Assembly (NCBI GenBank): GCA_014465955.1
Contig: JACTVT010000003.1
Coordinates: 1-64,000 of the forward strand
DNA from: Eubacterium sp.
GTDB lineage: Bacteria > Bacillota > Clostridia > Oscillospirales > Acutalibacteraceae
Length of the DNA stretch: 64,000 bases
Reading direction: 5' to 3'
The position numbers and the translations under genes were made by a program. The notes beneath the pieces are model-generated. The model did not search any database. It was not told where the DNA came from and saw nothing but the letters and a program-made list of their open reading frames with translations. This document shows, one piece after another, positions 52,981-61,071 of this stretch; the stretch's first letter is position 1, and each line of letters starts with the position of its first letter.

Positions 52981-54267
52981 TTGGAAAATTTTGTTATTCA
53001 GGGCGGTAAAGAACTGTTTGGCGAAGTTAATATCAGCGGTGCAAAAAATGCAGCCGTTGCCATTATTCCTGCCGCAATTCTTTCAGATGATATTGTCAGA
53101 ATAGAAAATATCCCTAATATATCAGATGTTTCGCTTATTATTAAAATACTTGACAGTATGGGCGCAGGCATAAAAATGATTAATAGAGACACGATTGAGA
53201 TTGATTCAAGGTCTATTAATTATCAGAGCGTACCTTATGAACTTGCTTCCTGTTTCAGGGCAAGTTATTACCTTATCGGCGTAATGCTCGGCAGATTCAA
53301 GCAGACTGAGGTCGCTATGCCCGGCGGCTGTAATTTCGGTGTTCGCCCCATTGACCAGCATATAAAAGGCTTTGAAATGCTCGGTGCAACTGTTGATGTT
53401 GTAAACGGTATGGTCTGCGCAAAGGCAGATAAATTGGTCGGCTCGTCAATTTATATGGATGTTGTTTCGGTAGGCGCTACAATTAATGTTATGCTCGCCG
53501 CAGTTCTGGCAAGAGGTCTTACTGTTATTGAAAATGCCGCAAAAGAGCCGCATATTGTTGATTTGGCAAACTTCCTTAATTCAATGGGCGCTGATGTAAG
53601 AGGTGCAGGAACGGATGTTATTAAAATCCGCGGTGTTGAAAAGATGCACGGCTGCACATATTCAATTATTCCCGATCAGATAGAAGCAGGCACTTATATG
53701 GTTGCTGCTGCGGCTTGCGGCGGTGACGTGCTTATTAAAAATGTTATTCCAAAGCACCTTGAGTCTATCAGTGCAAAATTGGAAGAGGCGGGCGCAGAGA
53801 TTATTGAGTATGACGATGCCGTTCGCGTGACCCGTTTTAAACCGCTCACAAAATGCAATGTTAAAACGATGCCTCATCCCGGCTTTCCTACTGATATGCA
53901 GCCGCAGATGGCAGTGCTGCTTTCGGTTGCAAAGGGCACTTCGATTCTCTCTGAATCTGTATGGGATAATCGTTTTCAGTATGTAGGTCAACTTTCACGA
54001 ATGGGCGCTAATATTCAGGTAGACGGCAAGATTGCCGTTATTGAGGGCGTTGAAAGGCTTACAGGCGTTAAGGTTAAAGCAACTGATTTGCGTGCAGGTG
54101 CGGCAATGCTTATCGCAGGTATGATTGCCAATGGTGAAACCACGGTAGAAAATATTCAGTATATTGACCGTGGTTATGAAAATGTTGTTGAAAAACTGAC
54201 TGCTCTCGGCGCTGATATCAAGCGTGTCCAGGTGCAGGAAACGATTGAGGCAATCAACGCAGGTTAA
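52981..54267 (+). CDS. murA: UDP-N-acetylglucosamine 1-carboxyvinyltransferase
   Basis: First committed step of peptidoglycan synthesis (enolpyruvyl transfer to UDP-GlcNAc); target of fosfomycin. The 428 residues begin ENFVIQGGKELFGEVNISGAKNAA (Lys/Asn of the active site), contain the PEP-reactive cysteine in MPGGCNFGVRPIDQH near 112, and TDMQPQ and TDLRAGAAML. I place the start at a TTG at 52981: GAGGT lies 8 bp upstream and the family N-terminus aligns there, whereas the upstream in-frame TTG would add seven unaligned residues. Confidence 0.95.
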   Translation: MENFVIQGGKELFGEVNISGAKNAAVAIIPAAILSDDIVRIENIPNISDVSLIIKILDSMGAGIKMINRDTIEIDSRSINYQSVPYELASCFRASYYLIGVMLGRFKQTEVAMPGGCNFGVRPIDQHIKGFEMLGATVDVVNGMVCAKADKLVGSSIYMDVVSVGATINVMLAAVLARGLTVIENAAKEPHIVDLANFLNSMGADVRGAGTDVIKIRGVEKMHGCTYSIIPDQIEAGTYMVAAAACGGDVLIKNVIPKHLESISAKLEEAGAEIIEYDDAVRVTRFKPLTKCNVKTMPHPGFPTDMQPQMAVLLSVAKGTSILSESVWDNRFQYVGQLSRMGANIQVDGKIAVIEGVERLTGVKVKATDLRAGAAMLIAGMIANGETTVENIQYIDRGYENVVEKLTALGADIKRVQVQETIEAINAG

Positions 54268-54285
54268 AATTATATAAAGAATCTC

Positions 54286-54312
54286 TTAGGGGAGGGTCTC
54301 TGTGCCCTCCCG
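54286..54312 (+). repeat. GTAG-hairpin element, type B
   Basis: TTAG instead of GTAG, then arms GGGAGGG/CCCTCCC around TCTCTGTG, 19 bp after murA. Confidence 0.85.
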
Positions 54313-54345
54313 TTTTTAAATATTTTTGTGGAAATGGATAATATT

Positions 54346-55137
54346 ATGGCTAAAGTTTGTCAGTTATTTTCAGGCAGCAGCGGAAATTCAATTTATATTG
54401 GCAATAATGAAAATGGCTTTCTTGTGGATATAGGCGTTTCTGCCAAAAGGTGCGAGCAAGGACTGCGCAATATCGGCGTGGAGCCGAGTTCTGTTAAGGC
54501 AGTTTTTGTAACGCATGAGCATAAAGACCACGTGGGCGGTGTGCGTGTTTTTGCATCACGATATAAAATCCCCGTGTTTGCCTGCCCCGAATGTCTTGAA
54601 GAATTAAGATTTACAGGCGTTCTTAATAATACGGTAAGTTCTTTTGAAATAAAAAACGTGCTCGATTTTGAAGGAACGATTGTAGAAAGATTTTATAATT
54701 CGCACGACTCTGTTGCCTGTGTGGGATATAAGTTTACTCTTCCCGAGGGCAGAAAAATTGCAGTCTGCACGGATACAGGTTACATAACAGATGAGGCGAG
54801 GGCGGCACTTGTCGGTTCAACCGATTTGGTTTTTCTTGAGGCAAATCACGAAATTTCAATGCTTGAAAACGGCGGTTATCCTTATATTCTGAAAAAAAGA
54901 ATTCTTTCGCCAAACGGTCATTTGTCAAATTACGCCTGCGGTGAATTTGCCAAAGAACTTGTAAAAAACGGCACGACACGCCTGGTTTTAAGCCATTTAA
55001 GCCGTGAAAACAATATGCCTGATCTGGCAAGCGGGGCAGTTTTGTCTGCACTTTCCGAAATCAAGGCAAAGGAAAATGTTGATTTTAGACTGTATGTGTC
55101 AAAACCTGAAAACGATGGGGGAGCGCTTTTTTTATGA
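54346..55137 (+). CDS. walJ: MBL-fold metallohydrolase, YycJ/WalJ-like
   Basis: A 263-residue metallo-beta-lactamase-fold protein of the YycJ/WalJ (VicX) group. The metal motif is THEHKDHVGGV near residue 58, with SGSSGNSIYIG at the start, CTDTGYITDEA and LVLSHLSREN further on. B. subtilis WalJ is implicated in cell-wall and DNA-replication coordination; the mechanism is unclear. The ATG at 54346 is chosen because the family starts at KVCQLFSGSSGN; earlier GTG and ATG codons are possible. It overlaps rlmH by 4 bp. Here it is not next to walRK. Confidence 0.85.
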   Translation: MAKVCQLFSGSSGNSIYIGNNENGFLVDIGVSAKRCEQGLRNIGVEPSSVKAVFVTHEHKDHVGGVRVFASRYKIPVFACPECLEELRFTGVLNNTVSSFEIKNVLDFEGTIVERFYNSHDSVACVGYKFTLPEGRKIAVCTDTGYITDEARAALVGSTDLVFLEANHEISMLENGGYPYILKKRILSPNGHLSNYACGEFAKELVKNGTTRLVLSHLSRENNMPDLASGAVLSALSEIKAKENVDFRLYVSKPENDGGALFL

Positions 55138-55613
55138 TAAATGTTACGGTTGTCTGTGTCGGTAAACTGAAAGAAAGTTATTTGCGTGACGGCTGTGCCG
55201 AGTATATTAAAAGGCTGTCCGCTTTTTCAAAAATAAATGTTGTCGAGGTTGCAGAGGAGAGGGCAGGCGATAACCCGTCCGATGCCGAAATACGTAATAT
55301 AATAGAAAAGGAAGGCGAGCGTATTATTGCAAAGATTCCAAAGGGCAGTTTTGTTATACCTATGTGCATTGAGGGCGCGCAGTTTTCGTCACCCGATTTT
55401 TCAAGGGAAATTGAAAAAATCAGTATGAATTATTCGGGAATAACTTTTATTATCGGCGGTTCGTTCGGGCTTTCGGATGAAGTGAAGTCACTCGGTAAAC
55501 TTAAACTCTCGTTCGGCAAATTAACCCTTCCGCACCAACTTGCCCGCATGGTTCTCCTCGAGCAAATCTACCGTGCTTTTTCAATTTCAAATCATTCAAA
55601 GTATCATAAATAA
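55134..55613 (+). CDS. rlmH: 23S rRNA pseudouridine-1915 N3-methyltransferase
   Basis: SPOUT-family methyltransferase acting on helix 69 of 23S rRNA. The 159 residues are full length: VTVVCVGKLKESYLRDGCAEY at the start, then ITFIIGGSFGLSDEV (SAM knot) and the C-terminal KLTLPHQLARMVLLEQIYRA and NHSKYHK signature. It is coupled to the walJ-like gene by ATGA overlap; the two are also close in Bacilli and many Firmicutes. Confidence 0.97.
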   Translation: MINVTVVCVGKLKESYLRDGCAEYIKRLSAFSKINVVEVAEERAGDNPSDAEIRNIIEKEGERIIAKIPKGSFVIPMCIEGAQFSSPDFSREIEKISMNYSGITFIIGGSFGLSDEVKSLGKLKLSFGKLTLPHQLARMVLLEQIYRAFSISNHSKYHK

Positions 55614-55624
55614 ATCATATAAAA

Positions 55625-55649
55625 CGGGCAATTCGTGAATTGCCCCTAT
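55625..55649 (-). repeat. GTAG-hairpin element, type E
   Basis: Minus-strand ATAG, then a perfect stem GGGCAATT/AATTGCCC with loop CACG. First of four copies in a 200-bp gap. Confidence 0.88.
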
Positions 55650-55669
55650 GAAGTATTAATAACATTTTC

Positions 55670-55693
55670 GTAGGGACGGATATTATCCGCCCG
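55670..55693 (+). repeat. GTAG-hairpin element, type A
   Basis: GTAGGGACGGATA then TTATCCGCCCG. Confidence 0.88.
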
Positions 55694-55715
55694 CAACGTT
55701 GGTGTAACAATATAA

Positions 55716-55742
55716 CGGGCAGGCACAGAGACCTGCACTTAC
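55716..55742 (-). repeat. GTAG-hairpin element, type B variant
   Basis: Minus-strand GTAAGTGCAGG, TCTCTGTG loop, then CCTGCCCG; the loop is kept while the arms are changed together. Confidence 0.8.
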
Positions 55743-55777
55743 TATGCTGGAAATAGCGTTATTGTTTTGAATAAATC

Positions 55778-55804
55778 GTAAGGGAGGGCTTCTGTGCCCT
55801 CCCG
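55778..55804 (+). repeat. GTAG-hairpin element, type B
   Basis: GTAA instead of GTAG, then GGGAGGGC/GCCCTCCC around TTCTGT, ending G. Confidence 0.85.
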
Positions 55805-55813
55805 TTGTTTTTA

Positions 55814-57634
55814 TCATATAAACTCTACATTATTATCTTTTATCCAATAATAAATCTGCACGATGTAGGCGAGCACCTGCGGGCCTCGCATCAGCTGGCC
55901 GTACCACGGGGCATCAAGTGCGTCGGGGTTTTCCATAAGTTCGTTTATCTTTGCAAGGTTCAGCATATCGTAAAGCGGACTCGTTTTATCGCTTAAAACC
56001 TCTCTTGTCATTTCGCACACCCGTTTGAAGTAAATCGGGTTGTGCGTTTTCGGATAAGGACTTTTTTTGCGCCATGTTATCTCATCGGGCAGTTCGGTTT
56101 CAAATGCTTTTCTCAGAATGCCTTTTTCCCTGCCGTCAAGTGATTTGAATTTCCACGGCATATTGTAGGCGTATTCAACGATTCTGTAATCGCAGAACGG
56201 CACACGCACTTCAAGCGAACTTTCCATACTCATAACATCTTTTCTGACAAGCAGGGTCTGCATAAACCAATCCATATTCAGCACAAACATTTCACGCATA
56301 CGCTTTTCTTCTCGGCTGTCGCTTTCAAGAAAAGATGCTTTTGATACGGTTTTTAGGTATTTTTCGTGTGCATAATCAGCGCCGTTTGGCAGTAATCCGT
56401 CTTTAAGTATGCTTTGGCGCACGTCGGTTGATCTGCTCCACGGGAAGGTTTCCTCAAACAAAATATCCTTGTTGTGATACCACGGATAACCGCCGAAAAT
56501 TTCGTCTGCACATTCGCCTGAAAGGGCAACGGTGTGACTTTTTTTGATTTCTTTGCAAAACAGCAGCAGGGAGGAGTCAACATCCGTAAATCCCGGCAGA
56601 GAGCGTGCATACGTGCTTTCAATCAGTGCATCGGCAACGTTTTTGTTGTCAAGCATAATATTTGTATGGTGACTGCCGATTGCACCCGAAATCAGGTCTA
56701 TGAAATCACTGTCTTTATTCGGCTGAAAAAGGCTTGATTTAAAATATTTATCGTTGTCGATATAGTCAACGGAAAACGTATCAAGTGTTCTGTTGTTCGC
56801 TTTTGCCTCGTCACTCGCAATTTTGCTGATGATTGATGAATCAAGCCCGCCGCTCAGAAATGTGCAAAGCGGTACATCGCACACAAGTTGGCGTTTGATT
56901 GCATCGCTTACAAGAAAATGCGTGTGGCAGATTGTTTCTTCAAGATTTTCGGTGTGCTCTTTTGCCTCAAGCGACCAGTATTCGTGAATGGCTGTTCTGC
57001 CGTCTTTGAATTTAAGCCAGCAGGCGGGCGGCAGTTCTTTTATATCTTTAAAAACTGCGCTGCCGATTGTTTTTGCAGGTCCGAGCATAAAGATTTCATT
57101 CAGTCCGTTTTCATCAACCTGCGGCTTGATTTCGGGGATAAGTAGCAGGCTTTTGATTCTGCTTGCAAATGCAAACATACCTTTTAACTGACTGTAATAA
57201 AGCGGTTTAACACCGATTCTGTCACGGCAGAGATACAGTTCTTTGTCTTCGTTATCCCAGATTGCATAGGCAAAAATGCCGTTGAGTATTTCAAAGGATT
57301 TTTCTTTCCATTTGTGAAATGCTTTTAAAATTACTTCGGTGTCGCAATGAGTGTCAAAGGTGTAGCCGATGCTTTTAAGTTTCCGCCTGATTTCGTCGGT
57401 GTTGTAAATTTCACCGTTGTAGCAGATTGTGTATTTGCCGAATGTCATCGGCTGAGCGCCGTTTTCCAGGTCGATAACAGACAAACGGCGGTGGATAAGG
57501 GCAATGTCGTCTGTGATGAATTCGCCCCTTGCATCGGGACCTCTCATTTTCAGACTTTCGCTTATGTTCTCAAGTACAGTCCGCCTTTTCGGCGAATTTA
57601 TGTTATTTGATAATATTCCTGCAATACCGCACAT
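55814..57634 (-). CDS. asnB: Asparagine synthase (glutamine-hydrolysing)
   Basis: Makes asparagine from aspartate, glutamine and ATP. The 606 residues have an N-terminal class II glutaminase domain with catalytic Cys2 (MCGIAGIL) and ICYNGEIYNTDEIRRKL, then a synthetase domain with the PP-loop LSGGLDSSIISKIA near residue 265, SGECADEIFGGYPWY and RVPFCDYRIVEYAY. An AGGTGA site lies before the ATG. It is convergent with rlmH across the four-repeat gap and divergent from the tRNA genes. Confidence 0.95.
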   Translation of the reverse strand: MCGIAGILSNNINSPKRRTVLENISESLKMRGPDARGEFITDDIALIHRRLSVIDLENGAQPMTFGKYTICYNGEIYNTDEIRRKLKSIGYTFDTHCDTEVILKAFHKWKEKSFEILNGIFAYAIWDNEDKELYLCRDRIGVKPLYYSQLKGMFAFASRIKSLLLIPEIKPQVDENGLNEIFMLGPAKTIGSAVFKDIKELPPACWLKFKDGRTAIHEYWSLEAKEHTENLEETICHTHFLVSDAIKRQLVCDVPLCTFLSGGLDSSIISKIASDEAKANNRTLDTFSVDYIDNDKYFKSSLFQPNKDSDFIDLISGAIGSHHTNIMLDNKNVADALIESTYARSLPGFTDVDSSLLLFCKEIKKSHTVALSGECADEIFGGYPWYHNKDILFEETFPWSRSTDVRQSILKDGLLPNGADYAHEKYLKTVSKASFLESDSREEKRMREMFVLNMDWFMQTLLVRKDVMSMESSLEVRVPFCDYRIVEYAYNMPWKFKSLDGREKGILRKAFETELPDEITWRKKSPYPKTHNPIYFKRVCEMTREVLSDKTSPLYDMLNLAKINELMENPDALDAPWYGQLMRGPQVLAYIVQIYYWIKDNNVEFI

Positions 57635-57698
57635 ATAAGTTCACCTCATCACTATTATATGCAGTAAAAAAATTTAGTTAATGAATTTGAAAAAATAC

Positions 57699-57727
57699 TT
57701 GACTTCGGTTGCTTGATATGCTATATT
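57699..57727 (+). promoter_or_regulatory. Promoter of the tRNA-Thr/tRNA-Tyr unit
   Basis: TTGACT (57699-57704), 17-bp spacer, TATATT (57722-57727), 18 bp before tRNA-Thr. Confidence 0.75.
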
Positions 57728-57745
57728 ATTAGAGCGTTAAGAAAC

Positions 57746-57821
57746 GCTGGTGTAGCTCAGTTGGTAGAGCAGCTGATTTGTAATCAGCAGGTCAGGGGTT
57801 CGAGTCCGTTCACCAGCTCCA
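57746..57821 (+). tRNA. tRNA-Thr (anticodon TGT)
   Basis: A 76-nt cloverleaf with acceptor GCTGGTG/CACCAGC, anticodon stem GCTGA/TCAGC around loop TTTGTAA, T-loop TTCGAGT and an encoded 3' CCA. All arms pair. Confidence 0.97.
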
Positions 57822-57826
57822 TTAAT

Positions 57827-57912
57827 GGAAGAGTTCCCGAGCGGCCAAAGGGAACAGACTGTAAATCTGTCGCTATTCAGCTTCGGTGGTTCGAATCCAC
57901 CCTCTTCCACCA
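57827..57912 (+). tRNA. tRNA-Tyr (anticodon GTA)
   Basis: An 86-nt class II tRNA with long variable arm. Acceptor GGAAGAG/CTCTTCC, anticodon stem ACAGA/TCTGT around CTGTAAA, T-arm GGTGG/CCACC with TTCGAAT, encoded CCA. It lies 5 bp after tRNA-Thr. Its 3' end is duplicated downstream. Confidence 0.97.
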
Positions 57913-57969
57913 GCAGAAACCGAGTACCTTTTTGGGTATTCGGTTTTTGTTTTGTAAGAAAAATATGTT
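57897..57969 (+). repeat. Direct repeat 1: tRNA-Tyr 3' end plus terminator
   Basis: A 73-bp stretch from the T-arm of tRNA-Tyr through the terminator to AAAAATATGTT. It is repeated at 58046-58117 with a single-base length difference. Confidence 0.9.
57917..57949 (+). terminator. Terminator of the tRNA unit (copy 1)
   Basis: AACCGAGTACC/GGGTATTCGGTT stem followed by TTTTGTTTT, right after tRNA-Tyr. Confidence 0.85.
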
Positions 57970-58045
57970 AGCGGGTGGATTCGAACCACGAAATTATCAA
58001 TGCGACGGCTTGCGTCAGCAAGCGAACTTCGAGCGAAGCTCGAGC
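57970..58045. other. Inserted segment with inverted tRNA-Tyr T-arm
   Basis: 76 bp between the two direct repeats. Positions 57973-57989 are the exact reverse complement of the tRNA-Tyr T-arm (57886-57902). The rest contains nested palindromes such as CTTGCGTCAGCAAG and CTTCGAGCGAAG. It cannot fold as a working tRNA. Confidence 0.75.
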
Positions 58046-58117
58046 CCACCCTCTTCCACCAGCAGAAACCGAGTACCTTTTTGGTATTCGGTTTTTGTTT
58101 TGTAAGAAAAATATGTT
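58046..58117 (+). repeat. Direct repeat 2: tRNA-Tyr 3' end plus terminator
   Basis: A 72-bp copy of 57897-57969, including the CCACCCTCTTCCACCA tRNA tail and a second terminator. Confidence 0.9.
58066..58097 (+). terminator. Terminator copy 2
   Basis: AACCGAGTACC/GGTATTCGGTT stem and T-run, duplicate of the terminator at 57917. Confidence 0.8.
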
Positions 58118-58152
58118 GGGTGTATTTGATTATGCAGTTATAAAATTTATAA

Positions 58153-58181
58153 TTGATTAAAAGGTTGTTTTCTGTTACAAT
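58153..58181 (+). promoter_or_regulatory. Promoter of the ECF sigma factor gene
   Basis: TTGATT (58153-58158), 17-bp spacer, TACAAT (58176-58181). The predicted transcript start near 58188 excludes the longer open frame beginning at 58153. Confidence 0.65.
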
Positions 58182-58230
58182 AATAAAAAATTCAGGGTTA
58201 TTTGAAAATCTTGCTTTACGGGAATATGCC

Positions 58231-58764
58231 ATGCTGTCTTTATTATTAACTTATGTTGCAGATAAAAATGATGAAGAAGAATTCGTTTGTCTTTATGAAA
58301 AGTATAAAAATTATATTTATAAATTGTGTTTTGATTTGGTGCATGACCATTATCTTGCAGAGGACTGCCTGCAGGAAACTTTTACGGTAGCAGCAAAAAA
58401 TTTTGATAAAATCAGGGAAATTGATTCAAAAAGAACAAAAAATTTTTTAATCACTGTAGCAAAATGCGTTTCAATGAAAGTTTATAATAAAAATGTTGCA
58501 AACGAAGAAGTGTTTTTTGAGGACAATGAAGCGATTATGCCTATGAGGCAGTCAGCGGAAGATGAAATGTTCAGCAGATATTCAACTCAGGAAATTTTTG
58601 ATGCTATTGAAAATCTTGATGAAAATTTAAAGTTGCCGCTTATTCTTAAAGACCTTTATCATTTTAAGCATAATGATATTGCATCCATTCTCGGCGTAAG
58701 TCCGCAGACTGCCAGAAAAAGACTGGCAAGAGCAAAAGAGGAGATACGAAAAAAGATGAAATAG
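58231..58764 (+). CDS. ECF-type RNA polymerase sigma factor
   Basis: A 177-residue sigma-70 family factor with region 2 (YKNYIYKLCFDLVHDHYLAEDCLQETF) near residue 30 and region 4 (ENLDENLKLPLILKDLYHFK, then DIASILGVSPQTARKRLARA) at the C-terminus. The start at 58231 follows GGGA and lies downstream of the predicted transcript start. No anti-sigma gene follows; 58765-58920 holds only short broken frames, so a degenerate partner is possible but unproven. Target promoters are unknown. Confidence 0.87.
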   Translation: MLSLLLTYVADKNDEEEFVCLYEKYKNYIYKLCFDLVHDHYLAEDCLQETFTVAAKNFDKIREIDSKRTKNFLITVAKCVSMKVYNKNVANEEVFFEDNEAIMPMRQSAEDEMFSRYSTQEIFDAIENLDENLKLPLILKDLYHFKHNDIASILGVSPQTARKRLARAKEEIRKKMK

Positions 58765-58961
58765 CAAGTCTTTATTTTAATCCGGATTTTGTAAATGATA
58801 AAAAAGCATTCGATATTGATAAAAGGCTTTAAAAGAATGTTAAAAAATGAACCAAGTATAAAAAATGGCTTAACCACGGGAAATTTTAGAAATTTGTGTT
58901 ATGCAAAATTGCACATATTTTTTCTGTGATTGAGCCTTATTTTATACTGTTTGACAAAATT

Positions 58962-58979
58962 TCGTTAATTTATTGACAA
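58962..58979 (+). promoter_or_regulatory. Candidate Rex operator over the butyrate promoter
   Basis: TCGTTAATTTATTGACAA matches the redox-sensor Rex consensus TTGTTAA-N4-TTAACAA with one mismatch in each half. It covers the -35 hexamer of the thl promoter, where binding would repress. Confidence 0.55.
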
Positions 58980-59001
58980 TCGCGTTTTTTGAATGTATTA
59001 T
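58973..59001 (+). promoter_or_regulatory. Promoter of the butyrate operon
   Basis: TTGACA (58973-58978), 17-bp spacer, TATTAT (58996-59001), 66 bp before the thl ATG. The remainder of the 302-bp gap 58765-59066 shows nothing else clear. Confidence 0.8.
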
Positions 59002-59066
59002 ATTCACACAAGTAAAATAATAATGTAATATATTTTACATTAAATAAAATTGAGAGGTAATTTATT

Positions 59067-60248
59067 ATGTCTAAGAAAATCGTTCTTGCAGGCGCATGCC
59101 GTACAGCAATCGGCACAATGGGCGGAACACTCAGCACAACAAGTGCAGTGGATCTCGGCACAATCGTTATCAAAGAGGCTCTTAACAGAGCAGGCGTTCC
59201 TGCCGATGCAGTTGACCATGTTTATATGGGCTGTGTAATTCAGGCAGGTCAGGGTCAGAATGTTGCCCGTCAGGCTTCCATCAAAGCAGGTCTTCCTATC
59301 GAAACTCCTGCCGTTACAATCAATGTTGTCTGCGGTTCAGGTCTTAACTGCGTAAATATGGCTGCTCAGATGATACAGGCAGGCGATGCCGATATCGTTG
59401 TTGCAGGCGGTATGGAAAATATGAGCATGGCTCCTTATGCTTTAAAGCAGGGCCGTTACGGTTATCGTATGGGCAATGCTCCTATGATTGATACAATGGT
59501 AAACGACGCACTCTGGGATGCTTTTAATGATTATCATATGGGTATCACAGCAGAGAACGTTTGTGAAAAATACGGTATTACACGTGAAGAACTTGACGAG
59601 TTTGCTGCTAACAGTCAGCAGAAGGCTGAAAAGGCAATCGCAGAAGGCAAGTTTAAGGACGAAATCGTTCCTGTTGAAGTTAAGAGAAAGAAAGATACTA
59701 TCGTATTTGATACCGACGAAGGTCCTCGTGCAGGCACAACAGCAGAAGGTCTTGCAAGACTTCGCCCTGCATTCAAGAAAGACGGTATTGTTACTGCAGG
59801 TAACTCATCAGGTATTAACGACGGTGCTGCTGCTATCGTTGTTATGAGTGAAGAAAAGGCGAAGGAACTCGGCGTTAAGCCAATGGCTACATGGGTTTCA
59901 GGTGCTCTCGGCGGTGTTGATCCGTCAATTATGGGTGTTGGCCCTGTTGCATCAACAAAGAAAGTTCTTGCTAAAACAGGTATGACTATTGATGATATGG
60001 ATTTAATTGAGGCTAACGAGGCTTTTGCTGCTCAGTCTATTGCAGTAGGCAGAGACCTTGAATTTGACCTTGATAAGCTTAATGTAAACGGCGGTGCAAT
60101 TGCACTCGGTCACCCTGTTGGCGCATCAGGCTGCCGTATTCTTGTTACACTTCTTCATGAAATGGAAAAGAGAGACGCTAAAACAGGTCTTGCTACTCTT
60201 TGCATCGGCGGCGGTATGGGCTGCTCAACAATTGTTAAGAGAGATTAA
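59067..60248 (+). CDS. thl: Acetyl-CoA acetyltransferase (thiolase)
   Basis: Condenses two acetyl-CoA to acetoacetyl-CoA, the first step of butyrate formation. The 393 residues carry the nucleophilic cysteine in [12 protein letters not shown] near residue 88, the catalytic histidine in [13 protein letters not shown] near 348 and the second cysteine in LCIGGGMGC near 378. A GAGAGGTAA site precedes the ATG. First gene of thl-crt-hbd-bcd-etfB-etfA, behind a promoter with a candidate Rex site. Codon use is markedly enriched in preferred codons, which fits high expression. Confidence 0.96.
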   Translation: MSKKIVLAGACRTAIGTMGGTLSTTSAVDLGTIVIKEALNRAGVPADAVDHVYMGCVIQAGQGQNVARQASIKAGLPIETPAVTINVVCGSGLNCVNMAAQMIQAGDADIVVAGGMENMSMAPYALKQGRYGYRMGNAPMIDTMVNDALWDAFNDYHMGITAENVCEKYGITREELDEFAANSQQKAEKAIAEGKFKDEIVPVEVKRKKDTIVFDTDEGPRAGTTAEGLARLRPAFKKDGIVTAGNSSGINDGAAAIVVMSEEKAKELGVKPMATWVSGALGGVDPSIMGVGPVASTKKVLAKTGMTIDDMDLIEANEAFAAQSIAVGRDLEFDLDKLNVNGGAIALGHPVGASGCRILVTLLHEMEKRDAKTGLATLCIGGGMGCSTIVKRD

Positions 60249-60264
60249 TTTTTGAGGTATCGCA

Positions 60265-61050
60265 ATGGAATTTATTAATTATGAGGTTGAGGGCGCAGTT
60301 GCAGTTTTGACTATTAACCGCCCGAAGGCACTGAATGCTTTAAACAGTGCCGTTCTTGATGAAATCAATGAAGCAATTGACGCAATTGGTCTTGATACTG
60401 TTCGTGCACTTATTCTTACGGGTGCAGGCGAAAAATCATTTGTTGCAGGCGCAGATATCGGAGAAATGAGCACTTTGACAAAGGCTGAAGGAGAGGCTTT
60501 CGGCAAAAAGGGCAACGATGTTTTCAGAAAAATTGAAACTCTGCCGATTCCCGTAATCTGTGCAATCAACGGCTTTGCACTCGGTGGCGGCTGTGAAATT
60601 TCAATGGCTTGCGACATCAGAATTTGTTCAGAAAATGCAGTTTTCGGTCAGCCTGAGGTTGGACTCGGTATTACACCGGGCTTCGGCGGCACTCAAAGAC
60701 TTGCAAGAACAGTCGGCATCGGTATGGCTAAGCAGTTAATTTTTACAGGCAGAAATATCAAAGCACCTGAGGCTTTAAGAATCGGTCTTGTAAACGCAGT
60801 TTACCCTGCCGAAGAACTTATGCCTGCTGCAAAGAAAATGGCTTCAATTATTGCAGGCAATGCTCCTATTGCAGTTCGCAACTGCAAAAAGGCTATTAAT
60901 GACGGCTTACAGGTTGGCATCGATGAAGCAATCGTTATTGAAGAAAAACTCTTCGGCGACTGCTTTGAAACAGAAGATCAAAAATACGGAATGGCATTTT
61001 TCCTTGACAGAAACAAAGATAAGGTTAAAGAGCCGTTCCAGAATAAATAA
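60265..61050 (+). CDS. crt: 3-hydroxybutyryl-CoA dehydratase (crotonase)
   Basis: Dehydrates 3-hydroxybutyryl-CoA to crotonyl-CoA. The 261-residue enoyl-CoA hydratase family protein has the oxyanion-hole stretch FVAGADIGEMS near residue 65 and INGFALGGGCEISMACD near 105. Both catalytic glutamates are present, in GGGCE and FGQPEVGLGITPGFGGTQRL. Its position between thiolase and 3-hydroxybutyryl-CoA dehydrogenase sets the C4 substrate. It lies 16 bp after thl. Confidence 0.94.
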   Translation: MEFINYEVEGAVAVLTINRPKALNALNSAVLDEINEAIDAIGLDTVRALILTGAGEKSFVAGADIGEMSTLTKAEGEAFGKKGNDVFRKIETLPIPVICAINGFALGGGCEISMACDIRICSENAVFGQPEVGLGITPGFGGTQRLARTVGIGMAKQLIFTGRNIKAPEALRIGLVNAVYPAEELMPAAKKMASIIAGNAPIAVRNCKKAINDGLQVGIDEAIVIEEKLFGDCFETEDQKYGMAFFLDRNKDKVKEPFQNK

Positions 61051-61071
61051 TTACAGACGGAGGATATACGA

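Noticed and set aside
57970..58045. A third tRNA between the duplicated repeats, since the spacer is 76 bp
   Set aside because: It has no acceptor, D or anticodon stem; the tRNA-like part is an inverted T-arm only.
58765..58920. A small anti-sigma gene after the ECF sigma factor
   Set aside because: Only short frames without ribosome sites are present and none has a membrane segment or known motif.
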